A DNA stretch of 64,000 nucleotides from Bacteroidales bacterium (lineage in GTDB: Bacteria; Bacteroidota; Bacteroidia; Bacteroidales; Lentimicrobiaceae), in the NCBI GenBank assembly GCA_016705005.1, contig JADIZB010000009.1, positions 1 through 64,000 on the forward strand. Direction: 5' to 3'. The notes under the pieces were generated by a model. That model made no database searches. It was not told the DNA's origin and saw nothing but the letters and a program-made list of their open reading frames with translations. A program made the translations under genes and the position numbers. Every line of letters starts with the position of its first letter. Within the stretch, counting starts at the first letter, position 1. Positions 35,906 through 45,444 of this stretch are shown in pieces.

Positions 35906-37285
35906 TTAGAACAAAAACCCGAGATTGATGTATAATCCGTTATCGCCATCGCGCTTATCGCCTGACAGACCGTAATCGACGGCAAGAATAAAATTCTGAT
36001 TCATGGCAATGCGAAGTCCGGCACCATACGATGAATGCAAACCACCCTTTTCTTTGTCAAAATAGTCAGGATAATTCACTGACAAGTCTTTGTCAACAAC
36101 TACTTCTTTTGTGATCAATCCCAGATCAGAAAATGCATTCAGTGAAAAGTAGAAGTTCTGCTTCCAGCGGTAAAATTTCAGGAATTTGTACCGGAGTTCG
36201 AAGTTTCCATAGGCAAAGGCATCGCCTACAATTCGGTTGCGCAGAATGCCCCTGAGGGAGCGGGCTCCGCCAAGTCCATCATTTTTTGTTGTTCGTGTAA
36301 ACGTATTGATCATGTATGGCTGCATATAGAAAGGGGTTTCCCCGTTGATGGTGCCCTGCCAGCCAAGACGGTAAGCGAAGGTCAAAACCTCCTTTTTCAG
36401 GGTAAAATACTGCCTGTGTGTTAAAGCAAGTTTTGTGAAAGCCGTTTCACTATTACCAAGGAAACGCGGCGCTGTCATCACCACCAGTTCAGTCCAAAGT
36501 CCCCGGTTCGGATTTGCTTCATTATCGCGGGTATCAAAAACAAGTCCCATTTTTATAAAGTGATGTGTTCCTCCGTCGGCTTCCTCCCCGGGAATTATTC
36601 CCCATTTCACATACTTATCATACAAACCATCAACATCGGGTAGTTCATCTTTTTCATCGCGGCCCTTGTTCAATCGCTCAATATCAACGGAAGCAATTCG
36701 TGTATTAAAGTAGCCATATCCCATCAGCCACCTGAGTGGCAGCTGGTTAATCTTACCCTGAAAATCAAGTGTTACGCGGGCGAGTTTCCTTTCGTGACGA
36801 TAAAAAACCCTGGAAATATAGTTAGTGGTATCTGTATCATCTTCAAATGCAGGATTATAAATTGCTTCATATCCGTTGAATCCGTAAAAGTCAAGTGCGC
36901 GTTCCGTGAGGAAGCTGAAATCTGCCGTAATTCTGATCTGATGCGGCAACAGGTATTTTGAATCAAAGAAAAGCTGATTTATACCACTCCCTTTGGTAGT
37001 CCGTGACCATTCGCCATAGAGTGACCAGCGGTAATCAGGATAAGCGCTTCCGTCACCATACTGAAAAAGATTCCCCAGCAATCCATATTGAAATCCAAGA
37101 TCTGAATCGAAAGCAACAGCAGGCAATGCTCCGAAATTCAGGCCTTTTTTTACCCTCTCGCCATCCTGCTTTAACTCACCGGCAATAGTGTCATTGTTCC
37201 GGGCATATATAACTTCAGCGGAATAAATAAAAAAGAAGAATAAGAAAGAGAATAAAAACTTTTGAGCACTGTTCCTGATAATCAT
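35906..37285 (-). CDS. Omp85/BamA-like outer-membrane barrel protein
   Basis: The 459-residue precursor (ATG 37285) has a signal peptide (FLFSFLFFFFIYSAEVIYA). The body is beta-stranded with surface-antigen (D15) features: GLVFDTRDNEANPNRGLW near residue 265, and GGARSLRGILRNRIVGD near residue 350 with the RGxxRxR-like lid-lock pattern. It ends in LGFLF. There are no POTRA repeats of normal size, so this is a short Omp85-like protein such as those with patatin or adhesion roles, not BamA itself. Substrate unknown. Confidence 0.8.
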   Translation of the reverse strand: MIIRNSAQKFLFSFLFFFFIYSAEVIYARNNDTIAGELKQDGERVKKGLNFGALPAVAFDSDLGFQYGLLGNLFQYGDGSAYPDYRWSLYGEWSRTTKGSGINQLFFDSKYLLPHQIRITADFSFLTERALDFYGFNGYEAIYNPAFEDDTDTTNYISRVFYRHERKLARVTLDFQGKINQLPLRWLMGYGYFNTRIASVDIERLNKGRDEKDELPDVDGLYDKYVKWGIIPGEEADGGTHHFIKMGLVFDTRDNEANPNRGLWTELVVMTAPRFLGNSETAFTKLALTHRQYFTLKKEVLTFAYRLGWQGTINGETPFYMQPYMINTFTRTTKNDGLGGARSLRGILRNRIVGDAFAYGNFELRYKFLKFYRWKQNFYFSLNAFSDLGLITKEVVVDKDLSVNYPDYFDKEKGGLHSSYGAGLRIAMNQNFILAVDYGLSGDKRDGDNGLYINLGFLF

Positions 37286-37359
37286 AGCGGTGATTTTTTG
37301 AACCCCTAAGATAAATAAAGGCAACGAGAAATAAATAAACTATTGCAGGTCTTCCAGCT

Positions 37360-37390
37360 AAAAAAAATGCCCCGGTTTGCAACCGGGGCA
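37360..37390 (-). terminator. Terminator of the zinc-ribbon gene
   Basis: TGCCCCGGTT-TGC-AACCGGGGCA is a 10-bp perfect stem; on the minus strand it is followed by TTTTTTT. Confidence 0.9.
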
Positions 37391-37443
37391 CAAGTTACGA
37401 TTTCAGGTAACCGGATGTTCTATATCCGGAATATCCCAATATT

Positions 37444-37746
37444 TTATACACACCTCATCACCATCGGATGAAGCCTGGAGTATTTTCCATCCCTTCTGCA
37501 ATAGGGGCAATCGCTGATTGATTCTGTGAAGTCGATACCACATCTGGAACAATGGTAACGGGTTAACTGGAGTACATAAACCGGGTCTGACAATCTGTAA
37601 ACCAGTAGTCCGGTCAGCGGGGTCAGAAAAAGGCTGACCAGAAAGATCCGCAGTCTGCCGACCTTCCGTTTCGATCCGTTCATTGTGAGAACGAAAACAA
37701 GAAAAAGATACATTAAGACAATTCCTGTAAACAGTGAGATATTCAT
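37444..37746 (-). CDS. Small membrane protein with C-terminal zinc ribbon
   Basis: The 100-residue product has two predicted membrane helices (~5-22 and ~33-53) followed by a zinc ribbon, HCSRCGIDF and DCPYCRRDG (CxxC...CxxC). No family is recognised. It is a credible gene because it is followed at a normal distance by a strong terminator and preceded by its own intergenic region. Confidence 0.65.
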   Translation of the reverse strand: MNISLFTGIVLMYLFLVFVLTMNGSKRKVGRLRIFLVSLFLTPLTGLLVYRLSDPVYVLQLTRYHCSRCGIDFTESISDCPYCRRDGKYSRLHPMVMRCV

Positions 37747-38055
37747 GGCTTTTTGGTTTTTATGCAGCCGGTTACTGTGTTTATTTTCATTCCTTTTTTC
37801 CCGGGCTACATCTCTTTATTCCAATACTGATAAAAAGTAACCTGTTTTTATTAAAAAAAAATGATTTACACGATAAAAAGCCATTGACCGCCTTTAAAAA
37901 CGCATGGAAACCTGTCAGGTATTGTTGGTTCCCTGATGTTTGTATTAAAAATCCCCACTATACAAAGGGTTAAATGCACCTTTCGGGAGAATACTCCGGT
38001 GCAGGAATTTCAAAATCGAATTTTCTTACATTAGCGTCTGAAAAAGACAGCACAT
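37747..38055. other. Intergenic stretch with a hairpin before the UMF1 gene
   Basis: Bases 37975-38003 can form TGCACC-(TTTCG)-GGAG-AATA-CTCC-GGTGCA, a two-part stem about 50 bp before the transporter start. It has no T run. It could be a cis-regulatory RNA or the end of a decayed element; no known riboswitch class was recognised. Confidence 0.35.
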
Positions 38056-39396
38056 TTGAAGAAAGAGGTCAGGAATCATCCGATAGAAAAAGGCAACCCA
38101 AAAGTTATCCGTGGGTGGATTATGTATGATTGGGCAAATTCGGTTTACCAACTTACCATTGCTTCCACAATTTTTCCGATTTATTACAACCAGGTTACCC
38201 GGTCGGGCCCGGATGATTTTACAGTTGACTTTTTTGGCTATGAAGCTGTCAATACTGTCCTGTATTCATGGTCGATTGCGGCAGCTTACCTTGTTGTTGC
38301 CTTTATTTCACCATTGTTGTCTTCGCTCGCCGATTATACAGGCAGGAGGAAGTCATTCATGCAATTCTTTACATGGTTGGGTGCTCTTTCTTGCGGAGCC
38401 TTGTTCTTTTTTGATGCTACCAATGTTGAATTTGGTATTCTGGCATTTACGCTGGGTACCATAGGTTACGGAGGCAGCATTGTCTATTACAATTCGTTTC
38501 TTCCTGTGATTTGTGCGCCGGAAGATCAGGATAAGGTGAGTGCGCGTGGCTATTCAATGGGCTACCTCGGTGGAGTCATATTGCTGCTTTTCAACCTGCT
38601 GATGATTTTGAAACCCGGACTATTTGGCATAACAGATCCGTTCCTGCCTGCCCGGATTTCTTTTCTGACAGTTTTTATCTGGTGGATTGGCTTTTCACAG
38701 ATTACATTCAGGCGACTGCCACGCTATACCTATCGTAAGCGCATGAAAGGGAAGGATCAGAGTATCCTGCTTGAAGGGTACCGGGAACTGGATAAAGTCT
38801 TCAGGCAAATCAGGGGTATGCGGAAACTCAGTCTTTACCTGACCGGCTTCTTTTTTGTAATGATGGGGTTGCTTACGACCATGTTTATGGCTGCAACCTA
38901 TGGCGAAAAAGAGTTGGGTCTGAAAGATGAAGTGCTGATACCAACCATCCTCATTATTCAACTGGTCGGCATGGGTGGAGCATGGCTATTTGCGCGTTTG
39001 TCAGCCCGCCTGGGCAACCTGAAAGCCTTGCTGATTTCAGTCTTTATGTGGATATTCATCTGTATCGGGGCCTTCTTTATCATCAACTCCATCCAGTTTA
39101 TGATTGCAGCTCTTTTTATCGGGCTGGTAATGGGTGGTACCCAGGCATTGGCCCGTTCAACCTATAGTAAAATGCTGCCTGAATCAACCACCGGGCATAC
39201 CAGTTTTTTCAGCTTCTATGATGTGATGGAAAAACTGGCTACTGTTGCCGGCACATTCAGTTTCGGTATTATCGAGGCCATAACTGGAAGTATGAGGTAC
39301 TCAGTTATGGCAATCGGCATCTTTTTTGTAACAGGGATTGTGTTTCTGTTGATCACCATGAAAGCTGAGAGAAATGAGTCTGTAGTAAACAGCTGA
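38056..39396 (+). CDS. UMF1-family MFS transporter
   Basis: The 446-residue product has about 12 membrane helices and the UMF1/Atg22-like start GWIMYDWANSVYQLTI. It also has ADYTGRRKSFM and GGTQALARSTYSKMLPE, signatures of this family of putative effluxers. The start is TTG at 38056; the next ATG lies inside the conserved MYDWAN motif and would cut it. Substrate unknown; amino acids are exported by related yeast proteins. Confidence 0.88.
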   Translation: MKKEVRNHPIEKGNPKVIRGWIMYDWANSVYQLTIASTIFPIYYNQVTRSGPDDFTVDFFGYEAVNTVLYSWSIAAAYLVVAFISPLLSSLADYTGRRKSFMQFFTWLGALSCGALFFFDATNVEFGILAFTLGTIGYGGSIVYYNSFLPVICAPEDQDKVSARGYSMGYLGGVILLLFNLLMILKPGLFGITDPFLPARISFLTVFIWWIGFSQITFRRLPRYTYRKRMKGKDQSILLEGYRELDKVFRQIRGMRKLSLYLTGFFFVMMGLLTTMFMAATYGEKELGLKDEVLIPTILIIQLVGMGGAWLFARLSARLGNLKALLISVFMWIFICIGAFFIINSIQFMIAALFIGLVMGGTQALARSTYSKMLPESTTGHTSFFSFYDVMEKLATVAGTFSFGIIEAITGSMRYSVMAIGIFFVTGIVFLLITMKAERNESVVNS

Positions 39397-39531
39397 AAGT
39401 TGCATTCCAAAACCTGATGTCCAACATTATTGCCGTTTATTCCTATTATCAGGGAGATCAATCAATGAGATACATTCATGGAATTCATTCAACGGGGATA
39501 ACATTCTTCCTTTGAATAAACAAGTATACTT

Positions 39532-40176
39532 ATGCCAAAAAAGCCAACTCATCCAATCATCCTTCAGGCAATTGATTATGCCTATGAGAAGGCTTTGCAA
39601 GGCTTACCAGGGATGGATTCGGCTGAAGCCCTGGCTCAAAATTATCTGAAACAGAACGGCACGCTGATTGAAAACGTGAATTCGTTGATCCGCTGGCAGA
39701 ATGCCAAGGCCGGTTCAAGTGGATTTGTAACAGGACTGGGTGGCTTTGCAACCCTGCCCATCGCTGTTCCTGCCAATCTGGTGAGTGTGCTTTACTTCCA
39801 GGTAAGAATGATTGCTGCGATTGCCAGTATGGGTGGATATGATTTACGCGATGACAGGGTAAAATCACTCGTTTCAGTTTGCCTTGCAGGAAATATGGCC
39901 AAAGACATTCTTCAGGAGATCGGAATCCGGCTCGGGACAAGAATTACGGCCCAAATGATTGGCCGGATGACAGAAAGCACCATCATAGCGATCAACCGGA
40001 AGGTTGGTTTCATCCTGCTTTCAAAAACAAGCGGCAGCGGTGTTATAAATCTTGGAAAGGCTGTTCCACTGGCAGGAGGTCTGATCGGAGGTTCGATCGA
40101 TGCTATTACCACAAATATAATCGGAAATATTGCCAGGAATACCTTTATTCAGTCCGGAAATCCTGAATCCCGGTAA
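39532..40176 (+). CDS. EcsC family protein
   Basis: The 214-residue product matches EcsC-type proteins: an amphipathic helix-rich protein with a glycine/alanine hydrophobic stretch (SSGFVTGLGGFATLPIAVPA) and AINRKVGFILLSK plus GKAVPLAGGLIGGSIDA. EcsC is linked to ABC exporter function in Bacillus, but members of this family are otherwise uncharacterised. It stands alone. Confidence 0.8.
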   Translation: MPKKPTHPIILQAIDYAYEKALQGLPGMDSAEALAQNYLKQNGTLIENVNSLIRWQNAKAGSSGFVTGLGGFATLPIAVPANLVSVLYFQVRMIAAIASMGGYDLRDDRVKSLVSVCLAGNMAKDILQEIGIRLGTRITAQMIGRMTESTIIAINRKVGFILLSKTSGSGVINLGKAVPLAGGLIGGSIDAITTNIIGNIARNTFIQSGNPESR

Positions 40177-40245
40177 TGGATCCTTTTACGGGAATGCTTT
40201 AAACCATGATAATATTCCCTTTAAATATAATCATGACTGTTCTTC

Positions 40246-40275
40246 TTGCAATTAACACTTTACCTTCTACATTTG
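40246..40275 (+). promoter_or_regulatory. Promoter of the M3 peptidase gene
   Basis: TTG at 40246-40248, 19 bp, then TACATTTG at 40268-40275 fits the Bacteroidota consensus. The start codon is 41 bp downstream. Confidence 0.7.
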
Positions 40276-40315
40276 TAGTCGCTAATTCAATCATTTAACC
40301 AAATCAACCTTCATC

Positions 40316-42439
40316 ATGAGAAACTCGCTGCTTCTGCTGATTTCAGTTGTTGTTATGGCCTTTGCGGGCTGTAAAAACGGGCAAAAAGCCGGTAAAGATG
40401 CCGACAATCCGTTCTTTGCCGAATTCACTACCCCATTTCAGGTACCTCCCTTCGATCTGATCGACACTTCAGATTATCTGCCTGCCTTTGTGGAAGGCAT
40501 AAAACAGCACGATGCTGAAATTGAAGCAATCACCGGCAACACTGCAGCACCTGATTTTGAGAACACAATCCTGGCTTTTGACAAATCCGGGAAATTACTG
40601 ACCAGGGTAAGCAAGGTATTCTTTAATGTGAATGAAGCAAATACGAGCGATCAGATGCAGGAAATTGCGAAAAAGATTTCGCCGATGCTTTCGAAACACA
40701 ATGATGACATCTCGATGAACGCTGCTTTGTTTGGACGAATTAAAACCGTTTATGAAAAGCGGAATGAGTCCGGCCTGGATGCTGAGCAGATACGCGCTGT
40801 GGAAAAGTATTACCGGGATTTTGAACGTCAGGGAGCCAATCTCCCGAAGGACAAGCAGGACCAGTTAAGGAAGATCAATGAAGAACTGGCCATGCTTTCG
40901 ATCAATTTCGGTGATAACCTGCTGGCAGAAACCAACAAAAACTTTCAGCTGGTGATCGAAAACAAAGCCGATCTTGACGGACTTCCCGAAGGTGTGATTT
41001 CAGCTGCGGCAGAGACAGCTTCAGCAGCAGGGAAAGAAGGCAAATGGGTGTTCACCCTTTCAAAACCAAGCATGATCCCTTTCCTTCAATATGCAAAAAA
41101 CAGGGCACTTCGTGAGAAGATTTACCGTGGATATTTTATGCGGGGGAATAACGGCAATGCCAACGACAACAAGAAAGTGATTACGGATATGATCAGGCTC
41201 AGGGCAGAGAAAGCCCGTTTGCTTGGGTATGATAATTTCGCAGCCTATACCATCGATGAAAATATGGCCAAAACCCCGGCTGCAGTTGATGAATTTTTGA
41301 ATAAACTTATGACTGCCGCATTACCGGTAGCAAAAAAAGAACTGGCTGAAATGCAGAAAATTGCTGACAGTGAGGGTGCAGGATTTAAACTGGAGTCATG
41401 GGATTGGTGGTTTTATGCCGAGAAGCTCCGCAAACAGAAATACGATCTGGATGAAAATGAGTTGAAACCTTACTTCAGCCTCGACAATGTAAGGGAAGGA
41501 ATGTTTGCTGTGGCCAATAAGCTTTACGGGATCTCCTTCAATAAACTGACCGATCTGCCTGTTTATCAGAAGGATGTCGAAACTTTTGAAGTTAAAGAAG
41601 CCGATGGTTCTCACCTCGGGATCCTATACCTGGATTATTACCCACGCGATACGAAGGGTGGCGGTGCCTGGTGTACCGATTTTCAGGCTTCGGGATGGGA
41701 AAACGGTAAAAAGGTTGACCCTGTTATTTCCATTGTCTGCAACTTCACTCCGCCTACGGGCGATGTCCCTGCTCTGCTTAACTGGGACGAGACTTCTACC
41801 CTGTTCCATGAATTCGGACATGCCCTGCATGGCTTGTTCACCACCGGAAAATATACCCGAACAGCCGGCAACGTTCCGCAGGACTATGTAGAGTTACCTT
41901 CACAGGTGATGGAAAACTGGGCTGGAGAGCCGGAGGTTTTGCGCATGTATGCCAAACATTACAAAACCGGTGAAATTATTCCTGATGTACTCATTACCAA
42001 AATACAGAACAGCGGCTTGTTCAATCAGGGTTTCGACAATGTGGAATACATAGCAGCCTCAATCCTGGATATGGACTACCACAAATTGCCTGCTCCTGCA
42101 GGAGTGACCGATCTGGTAGCTTTTGAAAAGAATGCTATGGACAAGATAGGTCTGATCAGCGAAATCTGGCCGCGTTACCGCACTACCTATTTCGCACATA
42201 TTTTCGACGGTGGATATGCTGCAGGATATTATGTTTACCTGTGGGCTGCAGTGCTGGATGCAGATGCCTTTGATTATTTCAGACAATCGGGCGACATCTT
42301 CAATAAAGATCTCGCAGCCAGTTTCCGTAAAAATTGCCTGTCGGAATGCGGAAACGATGAAGGAATGATACAGTACAAGAAATTCAGGGGGCAGGAACCT
42401 TCGCTGGAAGCACTGCTTAAGAAACGCGGGCTGAAATAA
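40316..42439 (+). CDS. dcp: M3 family peptidyl-dipeptidase (Dcp type), lipoprotein
   Basis: The 707-residue protein has a lipoprotein signal (lipobox FAGC, Cys19), so it is membrane-attached outside the cytoplasm. The catalytic motif HEFGHALHG lies near residue 500, with a downstream EYIAASILDMDYH segment as in M3A enzymes. DNPFFAEFTTPFQVPPFD is the usual N-terminus after the signal. Dcp removes C-terminal dipeptides from peptides. It has its own promoter and a hairpin terminator at 42457. Confidence 0.93.
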   Translation: MRNSLLLLISVVVMAFAGCKNGQKAGKDADNPFFAEFTTPFQVPPFDLIDTSDYLPAFVEGIKQHDAEIEAITGNTAAPDFENTILAFDKSGKLLTRVSKVFFNVNEANTSDQMQEIAKKISPMLSKHNDDISMNAALFGRIKTVYEKRNESGLDAEQIRAVEKYYRDFERQGANLPKDKQDQLRKINEELAMLSINFGDNLLAETNKNFQLVIENKADLDGLPEGVISAAAETASAAGKEGKWVFTLSKPSMIPFLQYAKNRALREKIYRGYFMRGNNGNANDNKKVITDMIRLRAEKARLLGYDNFAAYTIDENMAKTPAAVDEFLNKLMTAALPVAKKELAEMQKIADSEGAGFKLESWDWWFYAEKLRKQKYDLDENELKPYFSLDNVREGMFAVANKLYGISFNKLTDLPVYQKDVETFEVKEADGSHLGILYLDYYPRDTKGGGAWCTDFQASGWENGKKVDPVISIVCNFTPPTGDVPALLNWDETSTLFHEFGHALHGLFTTGKYTRTAGNVPQDYVELPSQVMENWAGEPEVLRMYAKHYKTGEIIPDVLITKIQNSGLFNQGFDNVEYIAASILDMDYHKLPAPAGVTDLVAFEKNAMDKIGLISEIWPRYRTTYFAHIFDGGYAAGYYVYLWAAVLDADAFDYFRQSGDIFNKDLAASFRKNCLSECGNDEGMIQYKKFRGQEPSLEALLKKRGLK

Positions 42440-42456
42440 CAATAGTGAAAACTGGA

Positions 42457-42495
42457 AGGGCTGCTCTGAAATGTTATGACTTCAGAGACAGCCCT
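42457..42495 (+). terminator. Hairpin after the M3 peptidase gene
   Basis: AGGGCTG-CT-CTGAA and TTCAG-AGA-CAGCCCT form a two-part stem; the T-rich tail (CTCTATTTC) is weak. Confidence 0.6.
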
Positions 42496-42804
42496 CTCTA
42501 TTTCATTGATAAGGGGCAGAACACAAACTTGCAGTGCTTGTGAAATGTCATAACTCCCAGATTTTCATCAGCTCACCTGAAGTATCTGATTGCACCTGTC
42601 AAAGTTTAGGCAGTTGATTTGATCAGGTGAAATGGCATAATGTACAGACTGAAAGAGGCAAACGACAGCTGCGGACGATGGATTGGAAGATTCACTGACT
42701 TGTGACTTCTGAGTGAATCAAAAAAAATCAATGATGTGAATCAGCTGTAAAGGATTTTTGTAGAATGGCTGATTTCATGTTGCAGAGGACCACAGACAGC
42801 AAAG
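42496..42804. other. Intergenic stretch between convergent genes
   Basis: About 300 bp without a supported gene. I see no clear terminator for the hydrogenase-like cluster that ends at 42805. Confidence 0.4.
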
Positions 42805-43572
42805 CTATATTTTTTTGATTTTGCCTGCCCTGATAAGACCCAGCACCCCATTGATAAAGTTCAGCGGATGTACCGGGTTTCCGGGAATATACAGGTCGAT
42901 CGGGTATTTATCCAGGAAGCTTCTGTCGAGTGCCGGGCTGTCGGAAAAAATGCCCCCGCTGATGGCATCCACGCCGGCGAGGATGATGATCTTCGGTGAA
43001 GGTGTTGCATCGTAGCATATCTGGAGGGGTTCGGCCATATTCTGCGTTATGGGCCCGGTAATCACGATTCCGTCGGCATGGCGGGGGGAAGCCACAAACT
43101 CAATCCCGAAACGGCCCATATCAAACTGAACATTGCCCGCCGCATTCAGTTCCCACTCGCTGCTGTTGTCGCCCCCGGCGGAAACCTGCCTCAGCTTCAG
43201 TGAGCCACTGAACAGCCGGGTAATTTCCCTGCGCACCAAGGTGGGGTCGATGTACACCGGGCGATCCTCCCCTTCAACCACCAGCAATCCCTGGCGCGAA
43301 TTGGAAGCAAGCTTGTAATCCTTGGTAAACCTGATTTTATCCGGAAATCTTTCGGCGCACTCTCCGCAAAACAAACACTTTCCCAGGTCGAGGCTAAGCT
43401 TCGGTCCCGTTTTGATGGCTCCTGTCGGACAGCAATTCACCAATGCCTCCAAATCAACCGGAACTTCACTGATGACCGGTCTTCCGCGGAAAATGCCCGG
43501 GACTTCAACGGTAGTAACGTCCGGTATATATTGTTTGCCCTGATGGAATAATATTTTAAGTTCTGGCAACAT
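42805..43572 (-). CDS. Ehr complex small subunit (HyfI/NuoB-like) fused to a reduced ferredoxin domain, N2 cysteines lost
   Basis: Residues ~40-85 are a ferredoxin remnant: Cys48 (NCCPTGAI) plus Cys66, Cys69 and Cys72 (CLFCGEC) would complete one [4Fe-4S] cluster, while the other cluster's ligands are missing (the last motif reads ERFP, not xxCP). Residues ~125-250 are the NuoB/HyfI fold (MGRFGIEFVASPRHADGIVI). The four cysteines that bind the proximal cluster in this fold are replaced: Asp135 and Ser138 (in GGDNSSEWEL), Asp202 (GVDAISGGIF) and Asn232 (YIPGNPVHP). It is the last gene of the cluster, 367 bp past the large-subunit gene. It cannot bind the usual N2 cluster. Confidence 0.85.
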   Translation of the reverse strand: MLPELKILFHQGKQYIPDVTTVEVPGIFRGRPVISEVPVDLEALVNCCPTGAIKTGPKLSLDLGKCLFCGECAERFPDKIRFTKDYKLASNSRQGLLVVEGEDRPVYIDPTLVRREITRLFSGSLKLRQVSAGGDNSSEWELNAAGNVQFDMGRFGIEFVASPRHADGIVITGPITQNMAEPLQICYDATPSPKIIILAGVDAISGGIFSDSPALDRSFLDKYPIDLYIPGNPVHPLNFINGVLGLIRAGKIKKI

Positions 43573-43939
43573 GGCTGTGGGTGTTTAATTTTCCTGAATT
43601 CATTTAATTCAATAATACGCTGATTTTAAGAATCACGCAAAGACACAAAGACGCAAAGAATTGATTCTGAATGATTTATAACTCAAAACAAATTTTCACA
43701 ATGCCCTGTAAACCAATTAATTAAAAATTCTTAACGGAGTATTGTTAATTATTATCCGGTAAAAAGAAAAAAAACTTTTCAGCATCCCGATTAGTTGGTG
43801 TTTTTTAGTGTTTTGGGGAATTGGTGTCAAAAAAAGAAAGTCAGGTATTCTTCGGGAATTATGCCCGGGTGCAATGTTATCAGTTATTCCCCAATACTGA
43901 AATATTTTCCCCCGGACAACAGTGATTTCTGATCATTTG
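43573..43939. other. Gap within the Ehr cluster
   Basis: No gene. AAGACACAAAGACGCAAAGA near 43640 is a short degenerate repeat common in such genomes. The gap may carry a promoter for the small-subunit gene; none is clear. Confidence 0.4.
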
Positions 43940-45439
43940 TTAAAGATCGTGTCCGCAGTAACTCAGGTTAAAGCTCTTGTTACAGATCGGAAAGTCAGAT
44001 ATCTCGTTGTTGCGGACGGCCAGCGCCAGCGCCAGCCAGTTATGTACCGACGGGTCCTTGATTTTGTAAGCGATCAGTTCCCCATCCGGTCCGGTGAGGG
44101 CGCAATGGCAGATCTCGCCCCGCCAGCCTTCGATCAACGTAATGCTGAAACTATCGGGCGCAGGTGTTTCATTCAAAGCAACCGGCTGACTGACCGGAGG
44201 AATATGCTTCATCATTTCGCGCACATAACCGATCGACTGCCTGATCTCCAGATCACGCAGCCGGGTGCGGGCATCCACATCACCACTGGTCAATAATACA
44301 GGGTTATGATCCATCGTGCGGTAACCAAGGTAAGGATGCGATTTCCGGATATCCCGCTCAACGCCACTACCACGGGCACCCATTCCGACGGTTCCGATGC
44401 TCAGTGACTGTTCACGGCTTACCACGCCGGTTTTTTCGAGACGGGCCAGCACCGAGGGCAGGTCGATCATACGGTCGAACATTTCGGTGTAATCGGGCCA
44501 GTAAGCATCCAACACCCTGGTAAATGCAGCTTCAGTAGCCGGAGTAAACGGGAACCGGTTACTGCCCGGCCTGATCAGGCTCTTGGCCAGGCGGTTGCCG
44601 CACCATTCCTGGAAAGCATTGATGATGGGAGTACGCAACCTTCCGAACACGCTGCTGCCCAACTGGTAGGCAATGTCGGTTGCGATGGCGCTCAGGTCGC
44701 CGGAGTGTATGGCGATGCGCTCCCACTCCAGGGCCAGGGTGCGGGCAAAAATCAGGTCTTCGGAAGGAGTAAAACCGCACAGGTTCTCCCAAAGGCTTGC
44801 AAACGCTGTGGTATGGCCCACGACCGTATCCCCTGCAATGGATTCAGCCAGGATGGTTCGTTGCAGCAGGTTTTTTTTCTGCAGCATCATTTGCTCCACG
44901 CCGCGGTGTTGATACCCGAGTTGAATTTCGAGGTGCAAAATCTGTTCGCCATTGCAGATAAACCGGAAATGTCCCGGTTCAATTACACCGGCATGGATCG
45001 GCCCCACACCAACTTCATGCAGCTCTTCACTGTCCATGTGATAAAAAGGATAATTGGCAATCTGCTGCTGCAGGTCGGCCCTGTCGTAGGAAAACCGGAC
45101 GGGTTTTAACCAGGGGTGATCGGTGTATTGCAATCCGAACTTTTCGTGAATTTCGCGTTCAAAAAAATGAAATGAAAAATGGTGCCGGGTAAACGAAGCA
45201 AGATGCGCGTCGGGTTTTACCAGCGACGAACTGACACTGATGTTGTGTTCCCGGTCGTTGGCCAGGCAGCAGATAAGTTTTATTGCTCCGGGCAGGCGAT
45301 AGGCAAAATACTGCACACAATGACAGGCCTCACCGGCCATCAGGGCCGTATTGAATTCAAGAAAATCAGCATACTCCAGCTCCGGGATGGAAGCAATGGG
45401 TATGGTCTGATTGTTTGTTATATCGATTGATTTTTTCAT
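43940..45439 (-). CDS. Ehr complex large subunit (HyfG/HycE-like, NuoC+NuoD fusion) without NiFe ligands
   Basis: From ATG 45439 (499 residues) an N-terminal NuoC-like part (HFFEREIHEKFGLQY near 92) is followed by the hydrogenase/NuoD part (VGPIHAGVIEPGHFRF near 145; LGYQHRGVE). In group 4 NiFe hydrogenases the metal is held by CGxxC and DPCxxC. Here the first site reads AESIAGDTVVGH (Ala202, Thr205) and the second SFNLSYCGHDL (Ser493, Gly496), so all four ligands are gone; a lone Cys495 is out of register. These are the hallmarks of energy-converting-hydrogenase-related (Ehr) complexes. The HyfF-like gene stops six bases before this start. Confidence 0.88.
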   Translation of the reverse strand: MKKSIDITNNQTIPIASIPELEYADFLEFNTALMAGEACHCVQYFAYRLPGAIKLICCLANDREHNISVSSSLVKPDAHLASFTRHHFSFHFFEREIHEKFGLQYTDHPWLKPVRFSYDRADLQQQIANYPFYHMDSEELHEVGVGPIHAGVIEPGHFRFICNGEQILHLEIQLGYQHRGVEQMMLQKKNLLQRTILAESIAGDTVVGHTTAFASLWENLCGFTPSEDLIFARTLALEWERIAIHSGDLSAIATDIAYQLGSSVFGRLRTPIINAFQEWCGNRLAKSLIRPGSNRFPFTPATEAAFTRVLDAYWPDYTEMFDRMIDLPSVLARLEKTGVVSREQSLSIGTVGMGARGSGVERDIRKSHPYLGYRTMDHNPVLLTSGDVDARTRLRDLEIRQSIGYVREMMKHIPPVSQPVALNETPAPDSFSITLIEGWRGEICHCALTGPDGELIAYKIKDPSVHNWLALALAVRNNEISDFPICNKSFNLSYCGHDL

Positions 45440-45444
45440 AACGA

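Noticed and set aside
35906..37285. Calling the Omp85-like protein BamA
   Set aside because: It is about 460 residues and lacks the POTRA repeats.
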